The position numbers and the translations under genes were made by a program. A DNA stretch of 64,000 nt from a bacterium (GTDB lineage Bacteria; Hinthialibacterota; Hinthialibacteria; OLB16), in NCBI GenBank assembly GCA_022072055.1, contig JAJVIK010000013.1, positions 186,001 through 250,000 on the forward strand, given 5' to 3'. How positions within the stretch are numbered: position 1 is the first letter of the stretch; every line of letters starts with the position of its first letter. Positions 53,201 to 61,874 of the stretch are shown piece after piece. The notes below the pieces were generated by a model. The model searched no databases. It saw nothing but the letters and a program-made list of their open reading frames with translations, and was not told the DNA's origin.

Positions 53201-54957
53201 GAAGCACGCTGGCCTGCGGTGGAATGGATGGCCGAGTCCGCGTTTGGGAACTCCGCTCTGGGAACCTCCTGTGGGAGTTCAAGGCGGGAGAGGGGCGGGT
53301 CATCCAGCTCGCCCTGGACTCGGATTCCACGACACTGGCCGTGTCGGATGAGGCCTGGGTTTCGATTTGGGACGTTAACTCACACCGCCGCACCGGACAG
53401 TTTAGAGCGGAGCGTCCGCCCGTGGTGGAGCTCCAGTTCTTGCCTGACCGAAGCCTCTTGGCCAGCGCTGACTCGCACGAGTGTTTTTGCATCCGAGACC
53501 TGTCCAAGCCCGGCAGGCCGGCCATGGAGTTGGGGGATGTCGGGCAGTTGCGAGATTTGGCAATCACACCGGATGGCTCCCGAATGTTCGCGGCTTGCCA
53601 TGACCACGGGCTGATGATTTTCAATGGGCAGACCTTTGCCCTCGAGAAAGCCCTGGGGGAGGAGGGGCAACTCGCCACCTCGGTGACGGTGGACAACGCC
53701 GGGGGAGCGTTCGCGGTCGCCTTCGAGAACCGAATCCGCCTTGGTTCCGTCCCGAGTTTGGATTTATCGGGAGCTGAATTGAGAGTTCCCGGTCCCGTGG
53801 AATCCCTATGCTTTTTCAGGGATGGCCGCCTCTTGGCCTATCAGACCTCGATGGGATCCTACGGCGTCATCGACTTGGAGAGCCGCGCCGAACGCTACAC
53901 GGGCCGTGGCGCGATCGGAAAAACCATCCTCATTTCCCCGCTCGACAACCGAGTGGTGGTCCTCGGGAGAGACCGCCGCGTTCGTGAATACCGGCACGAT
54001 CGGGACCTTGATGGGATTCCACTCGAGGGGCATCAGGCGTTTGTCTCGGCATACGATTTCAGCAGTGATGGGGAGATGTTGGCCACCGGAAGCGATGACC
54101 AAACCATTCGGCTTTGGGACACAGAGAGCGGCCGGAACATCTCGACGTTTATTTCACCAAGGCCCATTCGATGCCTGGCTTTCCTTTCAGAGAACCAGAG
54201 AATCGTGGGCGGTTCGCCGGGTGGGGCTGTCCAACAGTGGGACACCATCACGGGGCAGCTGATCAAAGAGATTCAGACGGGTGCATCGAACATCACCTCC
54301 ATCTGTCGCCATCCCGCCAAGGACCGTTTCGCAATCAGCACATCGGAGGGCCAAGTGGTGGTCTATGAAAGATCCACCCTGGAAAAGGTCCTGACCATCG
54401 TCGCCTCAAATGGGCCGGTGTCCAGGGTTGCCTTTAGTCCGGATGGGTCCCGATTGGCCACCGCCGGCGAAGATTATCTTGTGAAGGAATGGGACTCTGA
54501 AACGGGAAACCTTGTTCGGGTCTTCGAGGCGCACACCAGCCCTGTCAATCAGGTTGCTTTCCTTGCGGATGGAGAACGATTGGCATCCGCGGGTGAGGAT
54601 CAACGAATCCTGATTTGGAACAGAGAAACCGGCGAATGTGTGGGAACCATGTTGGACAAAGAATACTCCTTGTTTGACCTCGCCGTGTCCCCCGACTCGC
54701 AGCGGCTGTTCACTCGAGCGCGCCTTTGGGACCTGAACAACTTCCGGCCAATCCTGGATTTCGGCGAACGTCATCGGATCTTGCACCGGGATGGCCTGCT
54801 CATGGTTGAAGGGGGCGTTCCCACCGCTCTCAGAATCCTCCCGGCCTTTCCCTGGAAGGATCACGACCTTTCCGAAGACCCGACTTTGAGCCTGGAAGAG
54901 CGTGTGGAGGAGTACCGTGGGCGCTATTGGCAGGCGCGCGGCGCGCCCTCGAAGTGA
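50239..54957 (+). CDS. CHAT protease-like + cyclase-like + Ser/Thr kinase + WD40 membrane protein
   Basis: A 1572-aa signalling protein. CHAT domain (about 100-375): ILHYCGHGQH (catalytic His, near 214) and VFSNACGDARD (catalytic Cys, near 259). A degenerate class III nucleotide-cyclase-like domain (about 364-555) begins IVLVDLDEQ and contains LRLAVSSGEV and GQTLMVHSAF; the second metal aspartate seems missing, so it is probably non-catalytic. Protein kinase (about 590-870): GEGGFGEV, lysine in VAKFCF, HRDVKPSN, DFG and APE are all present, so it should be active. One membrane helix (878-901) and a coiled stretch lead to about 500 residues of WD40 repeats (DQTIRLWDTESG). The kinase and CHAT parts face the cytoplasm if WD40 is outside. 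No clear ribosome site precedes ATG 50239, suggesting coupling to the upstream gene. Confidence 0.93.
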   Translation: MIPSNGPLRLILVARRVDNRCRMELHQAFSDQSSLVCHADHPLEPERVERLSLMVLRHIRLTNREGTSVAEEERFTRTCGELHNLLLPPPVREALRGSRAHYLLIRADEWFAALPWEFLYDGGEFLCCKYCLGRQPLDSSIASASRGHRPVFGLSFLVVSDPTRGLPAASEEGNALYRMLSSESTITLQWLNGPVRKQELQDRLGWCDILHYCGHGQHCESEGADPGWAFADGPLSPSEIRDRLAGGKDPPLLVFSNACGDARDRETGSDSVIRRLGSHAHAFLSAGSECVVGTLSEVLDESGAKFAHAFYGRVLEGERIGAALRSARAELRAAGPTTDLSWAQYVLYGDPTTSVFEEAASERTARTIVLVDLDEQPIRSGGSSERTSAPGGLDVGARELLQNALLSFPDAAWTSESEPPFLCAFSRPSDAARFCCMLHSAARRSDHGPERASPLRLAVSSGEVTLDKGMGENAITSARGPSVDVAWSLLKLVRTGQTLMVHSAFDDARAVLKDRDFPDSAELVWSNHGPYRLADLDDPLWICEMGEKGSAPLLAPVESAEARRLTLPDEEPVLGWRPSLEKSLPNAPDWVLTEKLGEGGFGEVWRIQNRANNERRVAKFCFQSERVRHLKREVSLIRLLRERIGKHPNIVQLHEVCFETPPYYIVMEDVAGKDLAKWFEEHRDHPKLTEQVRLEIVARVADTLQSAHDAGVIHRDVKPSNILIKGTLDSDSGITVMLTDFGIGQAPGREIPSGSTLTGFTGTFSPTELRARSGSWLYMAPEVLVGQESSIRSDVYSLGVILYQIVHGEFNQPLPADWERGIKDPILAGDIRRCLARRPEDRYESAGEFARALRNLGERRIAQAIEETRRRTEARRRRLTFGLGVFSVFAMALTIALGSAWRVAVQARERERLARLEAERGHYHSQIHEAQRAIEDHDSWSAREILYKCPEHLRGWEWGRLAYLSNLEQRVFGFEDTEVYCMAQSRDGSTLACGGMDGRVRVWELRSGNLLWEFKAGEGRVIQLALDSDSTTLAVSDEAWVSIWDVNSHRRTGQFRAERPPVVELQFLPDRSLLASADSHECFCIRDLSKPGRPAMELGDVGQLRDLAITPDGSRMFAACHDHGLMIFNGQTFALEKALGEEGQLATSVTVDNAGGAFAVAFENRIRLGSVPSLDLSGAELRVPGPVESLCFFRDGRLLAYQTSMGSYGVIDLESRAERYTGRGAIGKTILISPLDNRVVVLGRDRRVREYRHDRDLDGIPLEGHQAFVSAYDFSSDGEMLATGSDDQTIRLWDTESGRNISTFISPRPIRCLAFLSENQRIVGGSPGGAVQQWDTITGQLIKEIQTGASNITSICRHPAKDRFAISTSEGQVVVYERSTLEKVLTIVASNGPVSRVAFSPDGSRLATAGEDYLVKEWDSETGNLVRVFEAHTSPVNQVAFLADGERLASAGEDQRILIWNRETGECVGTMLDKEYSLFDLAVSPDSQRLFTRARLWDLNNFRPILDFGERHRILHRDGLLMVEGGVPTALRILPAFPWKDHDLSEDPTLSLEERVEEYRGRYWQARGAPSK

Positions 54958-55065
54958 ATCCGTGGAGGTGGGCTTAAGAAGGAGTGCTTACTTGGGACTC
55001 GAACTCATTCTTGGTGCAGCTTAGCTCTTCCCAGGAGTGGGTTATGCGCCGTCGAGGGGGGGGTG

Positions 55066-55091
55066 TGACACCTCGCCCGGGTGTCATTTTG
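55066..55091 (+). terminator. Likely terminator of the CHAT operon
   Basis: Stem TGACACC (55066-55072) with GGTGTCA (55080-55086), a 7-nt loop, followed by TTTTG. It lies 109 nt after the stop codon. Confidence 0.65.
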
Positions 55092-55143
55092 TTTCGGAAG
55101 CCAAGATGATTCGAGGATTGGGAGGTGTTCATGAAGGTCTACA

Positions 55144-55192
55144 CCCTCTTCCAAGCCGTGGGACACCCGTTCGAGTCGGGGCTGTCGTACCA
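55144..55192 (+). repeat. Decayed copy of the tRNA-Arg 3' half
   Basis: 49 nt ending in CCA align to the 3' part of tRNA-Arg(TCT) with about 8 differences; the stretch CCCGTTCGAGTCGGGGCTG is exact. No 5' half precedes it, the anticodon stem no longer pairs, and the loop would read TCC. It looks like an old att site, or a remnant of a related tRNA. Confidence 0.75.
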
Positions 55193-55283
55193 AGAGATTT
55201 CCTGTCTTGCCATTCTGAGGTCCTTTGTCCGCCCGATGTAAAGCATGGACTGGGACATGCGGGTGTGGCAAAATCAGATTTCC

Positions 55284-55312
55284 TGACCTTATCTACGAAT
55301 GAGGTAAGGTCA
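55284..55312. promoter_or_regulatory. Operator-like palindrome upstream of the HEAT-like gene
   Basis: TGACCTTATC (55284-55293) and GGTAAGGTCA (55303-55312) are complementary with one mismatch around 9 nt. Its position just upstream of the gene suggests a repressor site and argues for the downstream start at 55356. Confidence 0.5.
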
Positions 55313-55355
55313 GCCCCGCCCAATGCCCATACTCACCAAAAAGGGGGCGATTCCC

Positions 55356-55970
55356 ATGCCACCGATTCCTCAGGGCTTGGCTTCCACCGTGGCCTCCCCA
55401 AGTTCCGATGATCTTACTCTGCAGGCCCTGTTGGAGGGCTTGAAGCAGCCGGACCCGGAGGTCCGAACCGGAACTTGGCGGCGCGCCCCCGAGGTCGGCG
55501 CACCGGCGGTCCAGCCCTTGGTTGAGTTGATGGGGCACGAGAACTCCGAGATTGCGCGCGCGGCCAAACGCGGCTTGTGGCATATGGTCCGTCATGCCGG
55601 GCGCCCCGGCGCCGAGGAGGAAAGGGCCGCGCTGGAGACTGAATTGGATCGGCTGATCCAGGTGGAACAAGCCGTGGCGGTGCTCCGGGAGCTGCTCTGG
55701 ATGGTGTCTGAAATTGGAACGGATCGTTCGGTTCCAACCATCGCGGCGCTGCTCTCCCGCGAGGACACTCGCGAGGACGCCAAGATGGCGCTTGAGCGAA
55801 TTCCAGGCGACCGGTCCCTGGAGGCCCTCAAGCAAGCGATTCAAAGCGCGCCGGAGGGGTCCAGGCCGAGCATTGCGCATTCGCTCCGGGTTCGGGGAGT
55901 GGAAGTTTCCGGGTATCCCTCCAAGAAGCTTCAGCCATCCAAGAAGACCGAGGTTCAACCCATCCCCTGA
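55356..55970 (+). CDS. HEAT-repeat-like protein
   Basis: A 204-aa soluble protein. ATG 55356 is preceded by AAAAAGGGGG at suitable spacing; ATG 55323 in frame is less well supported and lies only 11 nt from a palindrome. The sequence is built of paired helices with the HEAT/PBS-lyase pattern (AVQPLVELMGHENSEIARAA; SVPTIAALLSREDTREDAKM; EALKQAIQSA), the sort of scaffold used for protein binding. There is no signal peptide and no catalytic motif. It ends 47 nt before the Gfo/Idh/MocA gene, same strand, so the two may share a transcript. Confidence 0.8.
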   Translation: MPPIPQGLASTVASPSSDDLTLQALLEGLKQPDPEVRTGTWRRAPEVGAPAVQPLVELMGHENSEIARAAKRGLWHMVRHAGRPGAEEERAALETELDRLIQVEQAVAVLRELLWMVSEIGTDRSVPTIAALLSREDTREDAKMALERIPGDRSLEALKQAIQSAPEGSRPSIAHSLRVRGVEVSGYPSKKLQPSKKTEVQPIP

Positions 55971-56017
55971 GGGTGGCGCAACGCCAGTCATCGCCGAGGC
56001 AAAGGAGCAACGACCCC

Positions 56018-57355
56018 ATGCAAACCCGATCAGAATGGAAGCGGAGAGAGTTCATCGCGGGAGTGGGGGCGAGTCTTTCCCTTCCCTTCATCCTGCCACC
56101 GGGTATTCGAGGCGCGGCTGGAGCGCCGAGCCCTAACGAGCGACTGACCATCGCCCTCATCGGTTGCGGGGGCATGGGGGGGTTCCTTCTCGGTAGACTG
56201 CTTGCCTTCCGGGAAGAGGGGACTGTTCATGTGGCGGCGGTCTGCGATGTGGATGAAACCAGGTTGACTGAAAAGCTGGCCAAGGCGGGCCCGGGCGTGA
56301 CTCCCTACCGAGACTATCGCTACATCCTCGAACGCAAGGATGTGGATGCCGTGGTGATCGCCACTCCCGATCATTGGCACGCGCTCCAGATGGTCCACGC
56401 CGCGGAGACCGACAAGCATGCCTATGTGGAAAAGCCGGCCTGCTGCACCATTGAGGAGGGCACGGCCATGATGCGCGCGGCGCGGGAGAACAAGATCTCC
56501 GTCCAGGTCGGCTCTCAGGGGCGCTCCGAGCACGAAGCCTATCTGGCGCACCGATATCTGGCCAACGGAGCCGTTGGCCGGGTTGATCGCGTGGATTGTT
56601 TCCACTATCCAAGCCCAATCGATGAGGAGCCGGTCCCGGACAGCGAGCCGCCCACCGAACTGGATTGGGATATGTGGTTGGGGCCGCTACGTTGGCGTCC
56701 CTACAACAAGCGCTACTGTCACGGGACCTTTCGCTGGCTCATGGAGTCGGGCGGCGGGCAGATTCGAGATCGCGGCGCGCATGTGATGAGCTGCGCCAAG
56801 CACTGGATGAACGCCGACGGACAGACCCCGGTGACCGTTGAGGCGACCGGGACCCCCCCGATCCAGGGGCTGTGGGACAGTTGCGTCGACATCAATGTGA
56901 CCTACACCTTCAAGGACCCCGACTGGGTTCTCACCTGGAACCAGCCCGGCGAGCCGGTCCCCAAGGAGGAGCGCGCCGCGGATGAGCCGCAGATCACTCG
57001 ACCCGGATACGGGGCAGTCTACCACGGGGACAAGGGGGATTTTGTCCATTGGGGCGGGGACAGCGGGACCTGGGCCGAGCGGAAGTGCCGGGAATGGGAG
57101 CCACCGGCCGGGGCCATCGAGGTTTTCAAGAGTCCCGGTCACATGGAGGACTGGTTCATCGGAATCAAGACTGGCCGCAAGACAATCATGAACATCGACG
57201 CGGCGGTGGAAGTGGCCGACCTCTGCAATCTGGGGAACCTCTCGTATCTTCTTGGGAGAAAGCTCCACTGGGATGGAGCCAATCGCCGGATCATCGGGGA
57301 TGACTACGCCAATCGGCTGCTGGGAAGACCGCAGCGCTATCCGTACCATCTCTGA
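56018..57355 (+). CDS. Gfo/Idh/MocA family oxidoreductase with Tat signal
   Basis: A 445-aa NAD(P)-dependent sugar or inositol dehydrogenase-type protein exported by the Tat system. The N-terminus has KRREFIAGVG followed by a hydrophobic stretch, the twin-arginine signal. The Rossmann fold begins IALIGCGGMGG; DHWHALQMVHA and VEKPAC supply the family's conserved EKP lysine. ATG 56018 has AAGGAG 10 nt upstream and places the twin-arginine motif correctly; the longer GTG start at 55973 does not. Such exported members are numerous in Planctomycetes-like bacteria and are usually linked to polysaccharide breakdown. The substrate is unknown. Confidence 0.93.
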   Translation: MQTRSEWKRREFIAGVGASLSLPFILPPGIRGAAGAPSPNERLTIALIGCGGMGGFLLGRLLAFREEGTVHVAAVCDVDETRLTEKLAKAGPGVTPYRDYRYILERKDVDAVVIATPDHWHALQMVHAAETDKHAYVEKPACCTIEEGTAMMRAARENKISVQVGSQGRSEHEAYLAHRYLANGAVGRVDRVDCFHYPSPIDEEPVPDSEPPTELDWDMWLGPLRWRPYNKRYCHGTFRWLMESGGGQIRDRGAHVMSCAKHWMNADGQTPVTVEATGTPPIQGLWDSCVDINVTYTFKDPDWVLTWNQPGEPVPKEERAADEPQITRPGYGAVYHGDKGDFVHWGGDSGTWAERKCREWEPPAGAIEVFKSPGHMEDWFIGIKTGRKTIMNIDAAVEVADLCNLGNLSYLLGRKLHWDGANRRIIGDDYANRLLGRPQRYPYHL

Positions 57356-57587
57356 GCCGCCCCATCATTCTCCCTCCAAGGCTATGATCTCCCCCTCGCG
57401 CCGAGCGGTCTCGACAGGTGGTGTCAAGCAGATAATCAATCCCATTCATCGCGGAAGGCTCGCTGGATGTCGAGTGGGTCGCCCTCAAACCCCGGGGCCC
57501 CCTCAAGGCTGCCCATGAAGTCCTTTTGTCCACCGATCCTTGACCTGATTGCAGCCTTGCTGGGGGTCGGTTGAGGAGAGGATGGCG
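57356..57587. other. Convergent intergenic region before the rRNA terminator
   Basis: About 230 bp between the oxidoreductase stop codon and the reverse-strand rRNA terminator. I see no gene or repeat. Confidence 0.4.
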
Positions 57588-57630
57588 CAAAAACACGAAT
57601 CGCCCTCAGGGGGTTTCCCTTCGGGCGATT
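57588..57630 (-). terminator. rRNA operon terminator
   Basis: On the reverse strand, AATCGCCC pairs with GGGCGATT (plus-strand arms 57623-57630 and 57598-57605), with an inner AGGG/CCCT stem. A run of five T follows. It starts 9 nt after the 5S 3' end. Confidence 0.88.
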
Positions 57631-57638
57631 CCATTTAA

Positions 57639-57756
57639 TCCCGGCGCGTTCCTACTCTCCCACCCCCGCCAGGGGGCAGTACCATCGGCGATGGAGGGCT
57701 TAGCTTCTGTGTTCGGGATGGGAACAGGCGTTTCCCCTCCTCCATACACACCGGAA
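57639..57756 (-). rRNA. rrf: 5S ribosomal RNA
   Basis: The universally conserved core CCCATCCCGAACACAGAAG is present on the reverse strand. Terminal sequences TTCCGGTG and CGCCGGGA pair to close helix I, giving about 118 nt. It is downstream of 23S and co-transcribed with it. Confidence 0.93.
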
Positions 57757-58006
57757 ACTTTACGAAACGGTCACTCGAGATCCACGCCTGGTTCGGAGTG
57801 CATCTTCGCGCCAGGGTGGAGAGCCACCGCTTATCATCCATGAATGCGGTGGGGTGATGCTGCCTTGCATTGATTTGTAGATCAAGTCCTTCGTCCGATT
57901 AGTACCGGTTAGCTCCACGCGTCACCGCGCTTCCACTTCCGGCCTATCAACCTCGTCGTCTTCAAGGGGACTTATCTCCGAAGAGGGGAGAACTCATCTT
58001 GAGGTG

Positions 58007-58039
<33 letters not shown>

Positions 58040-58158
58040 CTTCGCGACTCGGCTACCCTGCGATGCCCTTGGCAGGACAACAGGTACACCGTTGGTCGCT
58101 CCGTTCCGGTCCTCTCGTACTAGGAACAGCTCCTCTCAATTCTCCTACGCCCACGACA

Positions 58159-58214
<56 letters not shown>

Positions 58215-58245
58215 TGGCGAACAGCCAAACCCTTGGGACCGCCTA

Positions 58246-58287
<42 letters not shown>

Positions 58288-58506
58288 TCCCGTCGCTGTG
58301 GGCGCTTGGGGAAGATCAGCCTGTTATCCCCGGGGTACCTTTTATCCGTTGAGCGACGGCCGTTCCATGCTGAGCCGCCGGATCACTAACACCTGCTTTC
58401 GCACCTGCTCGACTTGTGGGTCTCGCAGTCAAGCTCCCTTGTGCGTTTACACTCGACGCGCGATTACCAACCGCGCTGAGGGAACCTTTGCGCGCCTCCG
58501 TTACAG

Positions 58507-58538
<32 letters not shown>

Positions 58539-58796
58539 ACCTGCCACTGTCTCCGGTCCGGATGACGGATCAGGGTTAGAGCTCCAGTAACACCAGGGTG
58601 GTATTTCAAGGTTGGCTCCCCCGAACCTAGCGGCCCGAGTTCACTGCCTCCCACCTATCCTACACAAGAATCACCAAAGCCCAATGACAGGATATAGTAA
58701 AGGTCCACGGGGTCTTTCCGTCTAGCCGCGGGTACCCGGCATCTTCACCGGGATTACAATTTCACCGAGCTACTCGTTGAGACAGCTCCCAGATCG

Positions 58797-58843
<47 letters not shown>

Positions 58844-59531
58844 CACCATCTTCCCGCTTTTTCTGGCGGGGGTGGACCATCTCTTTATCCGAGTTTCAAG
58901 GACTCACGGATCTCTTCAAGCCTCGGCCGGGTCGTGGAGTTCATGGTGAGTGCGACCTCAATGATCTCCAGCAGCCCTTCCCGCGTCAGATGCCGCCTTT
59001 CCTGCATCATCAGCAGAATCTGCCTGAACTTGCGAAAATCCGTGTGTTTCTTGGTTTTAAGGGGGTGTTTCATGAAGAACTCGCAAACCTGGGCAAGCCC
59101 CTCCAGGTTCCGGATTCGGAACGCGAATCGCTCTCCATGGTTTCGCCGAACGACCCCAGCCCCAAAGTGCTTCTTGAGGGCATACAGGACCTGAATATCT
59201 CGCTCGTGCTGAACCACGGTGAATTCTGGCAGGACTTGGTGTCCCACGGTCATTTCCGGATGCTTTTGAAGGCTGACATGAAAGCAGCCTTCACCGTCGA
59301 CAAACCCGACGATCCAATCCGGAGTCAGTTCCATGAAGCTTCCCCTTGAACTCGGATAACCGGCATATGGCCTCTGAGGATCCTCTTTCGAGTTTCCTGC
59401 GGATTGCCCAATCCTTCCCATTTTTACGCCAAGCCAACTTTGCTTGGGAGCGTAGGGAAGGCTCTCAGGGTGTTCCCGCATACAGCCGGTTATTGCCCCA
59501 CAGGTTACCCTGTGGGCAGGCAACGGATGTC
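58844..59531 (-). mobile_element. Group I intron in 23S rRNA (E. coli position 1931)
   Basis: The exon junction is CCTAAGGT / AGCGAAATT, that is after U1931. The 5' exon ends in U and the intron ends in G, as group I splicing requires. Visible parts in RNA sense: an internal guide GCCT pairing with exon AGGT (U-G at the splice site); hairpin CCCACAGG-GTAA-CCTGTGGG (59497-59516) with a GNRA loop; Q-like CAATCCGCAGG; R-like CTCAGAGGCCA; and S-like AAGAGATGGTCC. GGCCA/TGGTC form P7. The homing endonuclease gene lies between R and S, that is in P8. Confidence 0.93.
58885..59334 (-). CDS. LAGLIDADG homing endonuclease (intron-encoded)
   Basis: A 149-aa single-motif LAGLIDADG protein, expected to act as a homodimer that cuts intronless 23S genes and so spreads the intron. 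The motif is present as WIVGFVDGEGCFHVSL near the N-terminus; GEG at its end supplies the acidic metal ligand. Further family features are the FTVVQHERDIQVLYALKKHF and FAFRIRNLEGLAQ segments. ATG 59334 is preceded by GGGGA; the open frame continues upstream through intron core sequence but is unlikely to be translated. Many relatives also assist splicing (maturase activity), which cannot be judged here. Confidence 0.93.
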   Translation of the reverse strand: MELTPDWIVGFVDGEGCFHVSLQKHPEMTVGHQVLPEFTVVQHERDIQVLYALKKHFGAGVVRRNHGERFAFRIRNLEGLAQVCEFFMKHPLKTKKHTDFRKFRQILLMMQERRHLTREGLLEIIEVALTMNSTTRPRLEEIRESLKLG

Positions 59532-59566
<35 letters not shown>

Positions 59567-59828
59567 TGGGGCTTCGATTCAGAGCTTTGCCCGAGGGCTA
59601 ACCCCTCCTCTTAACCTTCCAGCACCGGGCAGGCGTCAGGCCCTATACTTCCACTTTCGTGTTTGCAGAGCCCTGTGTTTTTGCTAAACAGTCGCCTGGG
59701 ACCTTTCACTGCGGCTCTCCGGTGCTCCAAGAGTATTCCATTCACACCAGAAAGCGCCCCTTCTTCCGAAGTTACGGGGCTATTTTGCCGAGTTCCTTAA
59801 CGAGTTATCACTCGAGCGCCTGAGGATA

Positions 59829-59865
<37 letters not shown>

Positions 59866-60370
59866 ACCTCAGAACAAACCACGAGGCTTTTCTAGGAGGC
59901 ATGGAGTCATCTGAAGTGCTTCACCCGGAGGATCCACACCCTGTCGCGCCTCAGCGTTATTGACGCCCGGATTTGCCTGGACGTCCGCCTACACGCTTCG
60001 GTACCCAATACCCTTGCGGGACCATCTGAGTCTCAGACTATCCTTCCCCGTCCCCCCTTGGTTTAACGTTCTGCGGCGGCAAAGGAATATTAACCTTTTT
60101 CCCATCGACTACGCCTTTCGGCCTCGCCTTAGGGGCCGGCTGACCCGAGGAGGATGAACCTTGCCCCGGAAACCTTAGGTTTACGGCGAGCAGGACTTTC
60201 ACCTGCTTTGTCGTTACTCATGCCAGCATCATCTCTTCCGGCCGCTCCACACGTCCTTGCCGGTCGTGCTTCGCTGCGGACGGAATGCTCCCCTACCACT
60301 CCGATTGCTCGGAGTCCGCGGCTTCGGCGGTGTGCTTGAGCCCCGTTGAATTATCGGCGCTGCGATGATT

Positions 60371-60401
<31 letters not shown>

Positions 60402-61455
60402 AATGGCTGCTTCTAAGCCAACCTCCTGGTTGTCTAGCCACCGCAACAACCTTTACCACTGAGCACACACTTTGGGGCCTTAGCCGGCGGTCTGGGCTGT
60501 TTCCCTTTTGACGATGGAGCTTATCCCCCACCGTCTAACTCCCGGAATAAAAGTGATGGCATTCGGAGTTTTTCTGGGTTCGGTAATCTGGTAGGACCCC
60601 TAGTCCAAAAAGTGCTCTACCACCATCACTCAATTTCCCGAGGCTCATCCTAGAATGATTTCGGGGAGAACCAGCTATATCTTGGTTTGATTGGCCTTTC
60701 ACCCCTATCCACAGCTCATCCAAGCGGTTTTCAACCCACATTGGTTCGGCCCTCCACCTACTGTTACATAGGCTTCAGCCTGGCCATGGATAGATCACAC
60801 AAGTTTCGGGTCTGCCCCCTGCGACTGTGACGCCCATTTCAGACTCGCTTTCGCTTCGGCTCCGGACCTGAAGTCCTTAACCTAACGCCACAGAGGACAA
60901 CTCGCTGGCTCATTAAACAAAAGGCACGCGGTCAGGCATCCCGAAGAATTGCCCTCCCACAGCTTGTAAGCATGCGGTTTCAGGGACTATTTCACTCCCC
61001 TTCCGGGGGTCTTTTCACCTTTCCCTCGCGGTACTGGTTCACTATCGGTTACGGGAGAGTATTTAGCCTTACGAGATGGTCCTCGCGGATTCCGGCGGGA
61101 TTCCTCGTGTCCCGCCGTACTCGGGATTCCTCTAGGGCTCTTGAACCTTTCGCTTACAGGGCTTTCACCTTCTCTGGCTCTGTTTTCTGGCAGATTCGGC
61201 TAGATTCGCCAGTCCCATGTTGAGGTCCCACAACCCCGAGGGGACATGTCCCCCCGGTTTAGGCTCTTCCCCGTTCGCTCGCCGCTACTGAGGGAATCGT
61301 TTTTACTTTCTCTTCCTCCAGGTACTAAGATGTTTCAGTTCCCTGGGTCTCGCTTCTTACGCCTATGGATTCAGCGCAAGATAACGTCGCTCTCACGACG
61401 CTGGGTTGCCCCATTCGGAAATCCCCGGATCAACGGTCGTTTGCACCTCCCCGAG

Positions 61456-61490
<35 letters not shown>

Positions 61491-61683
61491 CCGTACCAAG
61501 GCATCCACCGCATGCCCTTACTAACTTGAAAAATCGACGCTCGAACAACATCACCCCACGACAGTCACGGAGGACTCTCGCGGGACTTTATGCTCGGTGT
61601 CCGCTTCGTAAAAGACCTCAATTGTCAAAGACCATCCGGCGGTCTCCCGCAGTCTGTGCGTCCGCCGGCGCCTGAACGTGAAA

Positions 61684-61709
61684 CGGGGGCAAGCTATCGC
61701 CTGCCCCCG
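61684..61709 (-). other. Hairpin in the rRNA leader
   Basis: CGGGGGCA (61684-61691) and TGCCCCCG (61702-61709) form a perfect 8-bp stem with a 10-nt loop, about 75-100 nt after the expected rRNA start. It could be a leader antitermination or processing element, or mark the end of transcripts from the upstream NeuB-like gene. Only TTT follows, so it is a poor terminator. Confidence 0.45.
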
Positions 61710-61789
61710 CTAAAGAGCCTCGATAGCACCCGGTCAACTTATATCGGAATCATTCGCCGCATAAGTGTGTCGCGTTCCGGCAAAAAGGA

Positions 61790-61817
61790 AGCATATCAAA
61801 ACGCCCGGCTGTGTCAA
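61790..61817 (-). promoter_or_regulatory. rRNA promoter (sigma-70 type)
   Basis: Reverse strand TTGACA (61817-61812), 16-nt spacer, TATGCT (61795-61790). It lies about 58 nt past the stop codon of the upstream gene and about 260 nt before mature 23S. It confirms that 23S-5S is its own transcription unit. Confidence 0.78.
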
Positions 61818-61874
61818 CCGGTACCGTTTCATCCCTGATCCAAACCTGCTCCTCGCGCTCTATCTCCAGTTGGT

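Noticed and set aside
55144-55192. Complete functional tRNA
   Set aside because: No matching acceptor 5' strand or D-arm lies upstream and the anticodon stem is unpaired. Only the 3' half remains.
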